A stretch of 39,419 nucleotides of DNA. It comes from CAYYNP01 sp964472545. Its GTDB lineage: Bacteria; Planctomycetota; Planctomycetia; Pirellulales; Thermoguttaceae. The DNA is taken from the NCBI GenBank assembly GCA_964472545.1, contig CAYYNP010000056.1:1-39419 (forward strand), written 5' to 3'. The translations under genes and the position numbers were made by a program. The notes beneath the pieces were generated by a model. The model did not search any database and was not told where the DNA came from. It was given only the letters and a program-made list of their open reading frames with translations. Shown in pieces: positions 39,282-39,419 of this stretch. Numbering within the stretch: position 1 is the first letter of the stretch; every line of letters starts with the position of its first letter.

Positions 39282-39419
39282 ACACCACCAGAGACCGGGG
39301 GCATGAATGTCCGCCGTAGCGAGGTGTCGCTTGCCCGTCGCACGCCGGGTCGGCGCCGATTCTCCGAGCCGGTTGCGTTGTTGCGTCTTGGATGTTGGCG
39401 AGAGGGGGTGGGGGCGGCT

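Noticed and set aside
38996..39343. A 115-codon minus-strand frame (contains FSWQVFHCFAEAV)
   Set aside because: Produced by repeats E2 and C3; such frames recur wherever the repeats occur.

Overview
The window is about 39.4 kb of high-GC chromosomal DNA from a planctomycete, most likely of the Pirellulales/Pirellulaceae type. The evidence is two giant secreted proteins with an N-terminal LEPR-XLL motif and C-terminal dockerin-like repeats, secreted proteins built of STN-like (secretin/TonB short N-terminal) repeats, a prenyltransferase/squalene-oxidase-repeat exported protein, a GYF_2-type membrane protein, Tat-exported sugar-isomerase-like and DUF362 proteins, and a Cys/His-rich repeat protein next to superoxide dismutase. 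I identify 26 protein genes. I see no tRNA, rRNA, CRISPR array, integrase or complete insertion sequence.

Layout. (1) 76-651 (-): a CYTH/CyaB-type enzyme. (2) 921-5079 (+): three tandem paralogous exported STN-repeat proteins, probably one operon behind a sigma70-like promoter. (3) 5107-8240 (-): a zinc alcohol dehydrogenase, a dihydroorotate-dehydrogenase-like flavoprotein and a proline-rich cell-envelope protein. (4) 8558-10406 (+): a prenyltransferase-repeat protein and a TPR lipoprotein. (5) 10574-10957 (-): a small Tyr/Gly-rich exported protein. (6) 11368-12958 (+): a PfkB-family kinase and the RNA 2',3'-cyclic phosphodiesterase ThpR. (7) 12978-13544 (-): an exported protein of unknown function. 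(8) 13781-26437: two convergent giant LTD/CotH/dockerin proteins (1940 and 2221 aa). (9) 26616-29216 (-): mutS. (10) 29451-30241 (+): a small protein overlapping a nucleotidyltransferase, resembling a toxin-antitoxin pair. (11) 30319-36279 (+): DUF362 Tat protein, GYF_2 membrane protein, selA, an exported unknown protein and a TIM-barrel isomerase-like Tat protein. (12) 36452-36718 (-): a small SHOCT-like protein. (13) 37178-38742 (+): Mn-type superoxide dismutase, then an exported 30-cysteine metal-binding-like repeat protein. (14) 38743-39419: a gene-free repeat island.

The most unusual thread is a set of ten short palindromic elements in five sequence families (A-E). Complete copies have one design: an inverted repeat of about 70-180 bp in which each arm is itself a hairpin. 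Families A and D carry GTAG at the foot of the hairpin, as in REP/BIME sequences mobilised by RAYT transposases. Several touch genes directly: one supplies the stop codons of both giant CotH-type genes, two others supply the stop codons of cyaB and of the Tyr-rich protein, and one appears inserted in frame in the N-terminal region of the second giant protein.

The second thread is the sodA region: a near-consensus promoter, a Fur-like box overlapping its -35, and a perfect CRP-type palindrome upstream, in front of MnSOD and the Cys/His-rich protein. This suggests an oxidative-stress/metal-homeostasis module. Most genes are otherwise ordinary and monocistronic, and functions of the exported planctomycete proteins remain unknown. 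Every family assignment is from motifs read by eye; no database search was possible.
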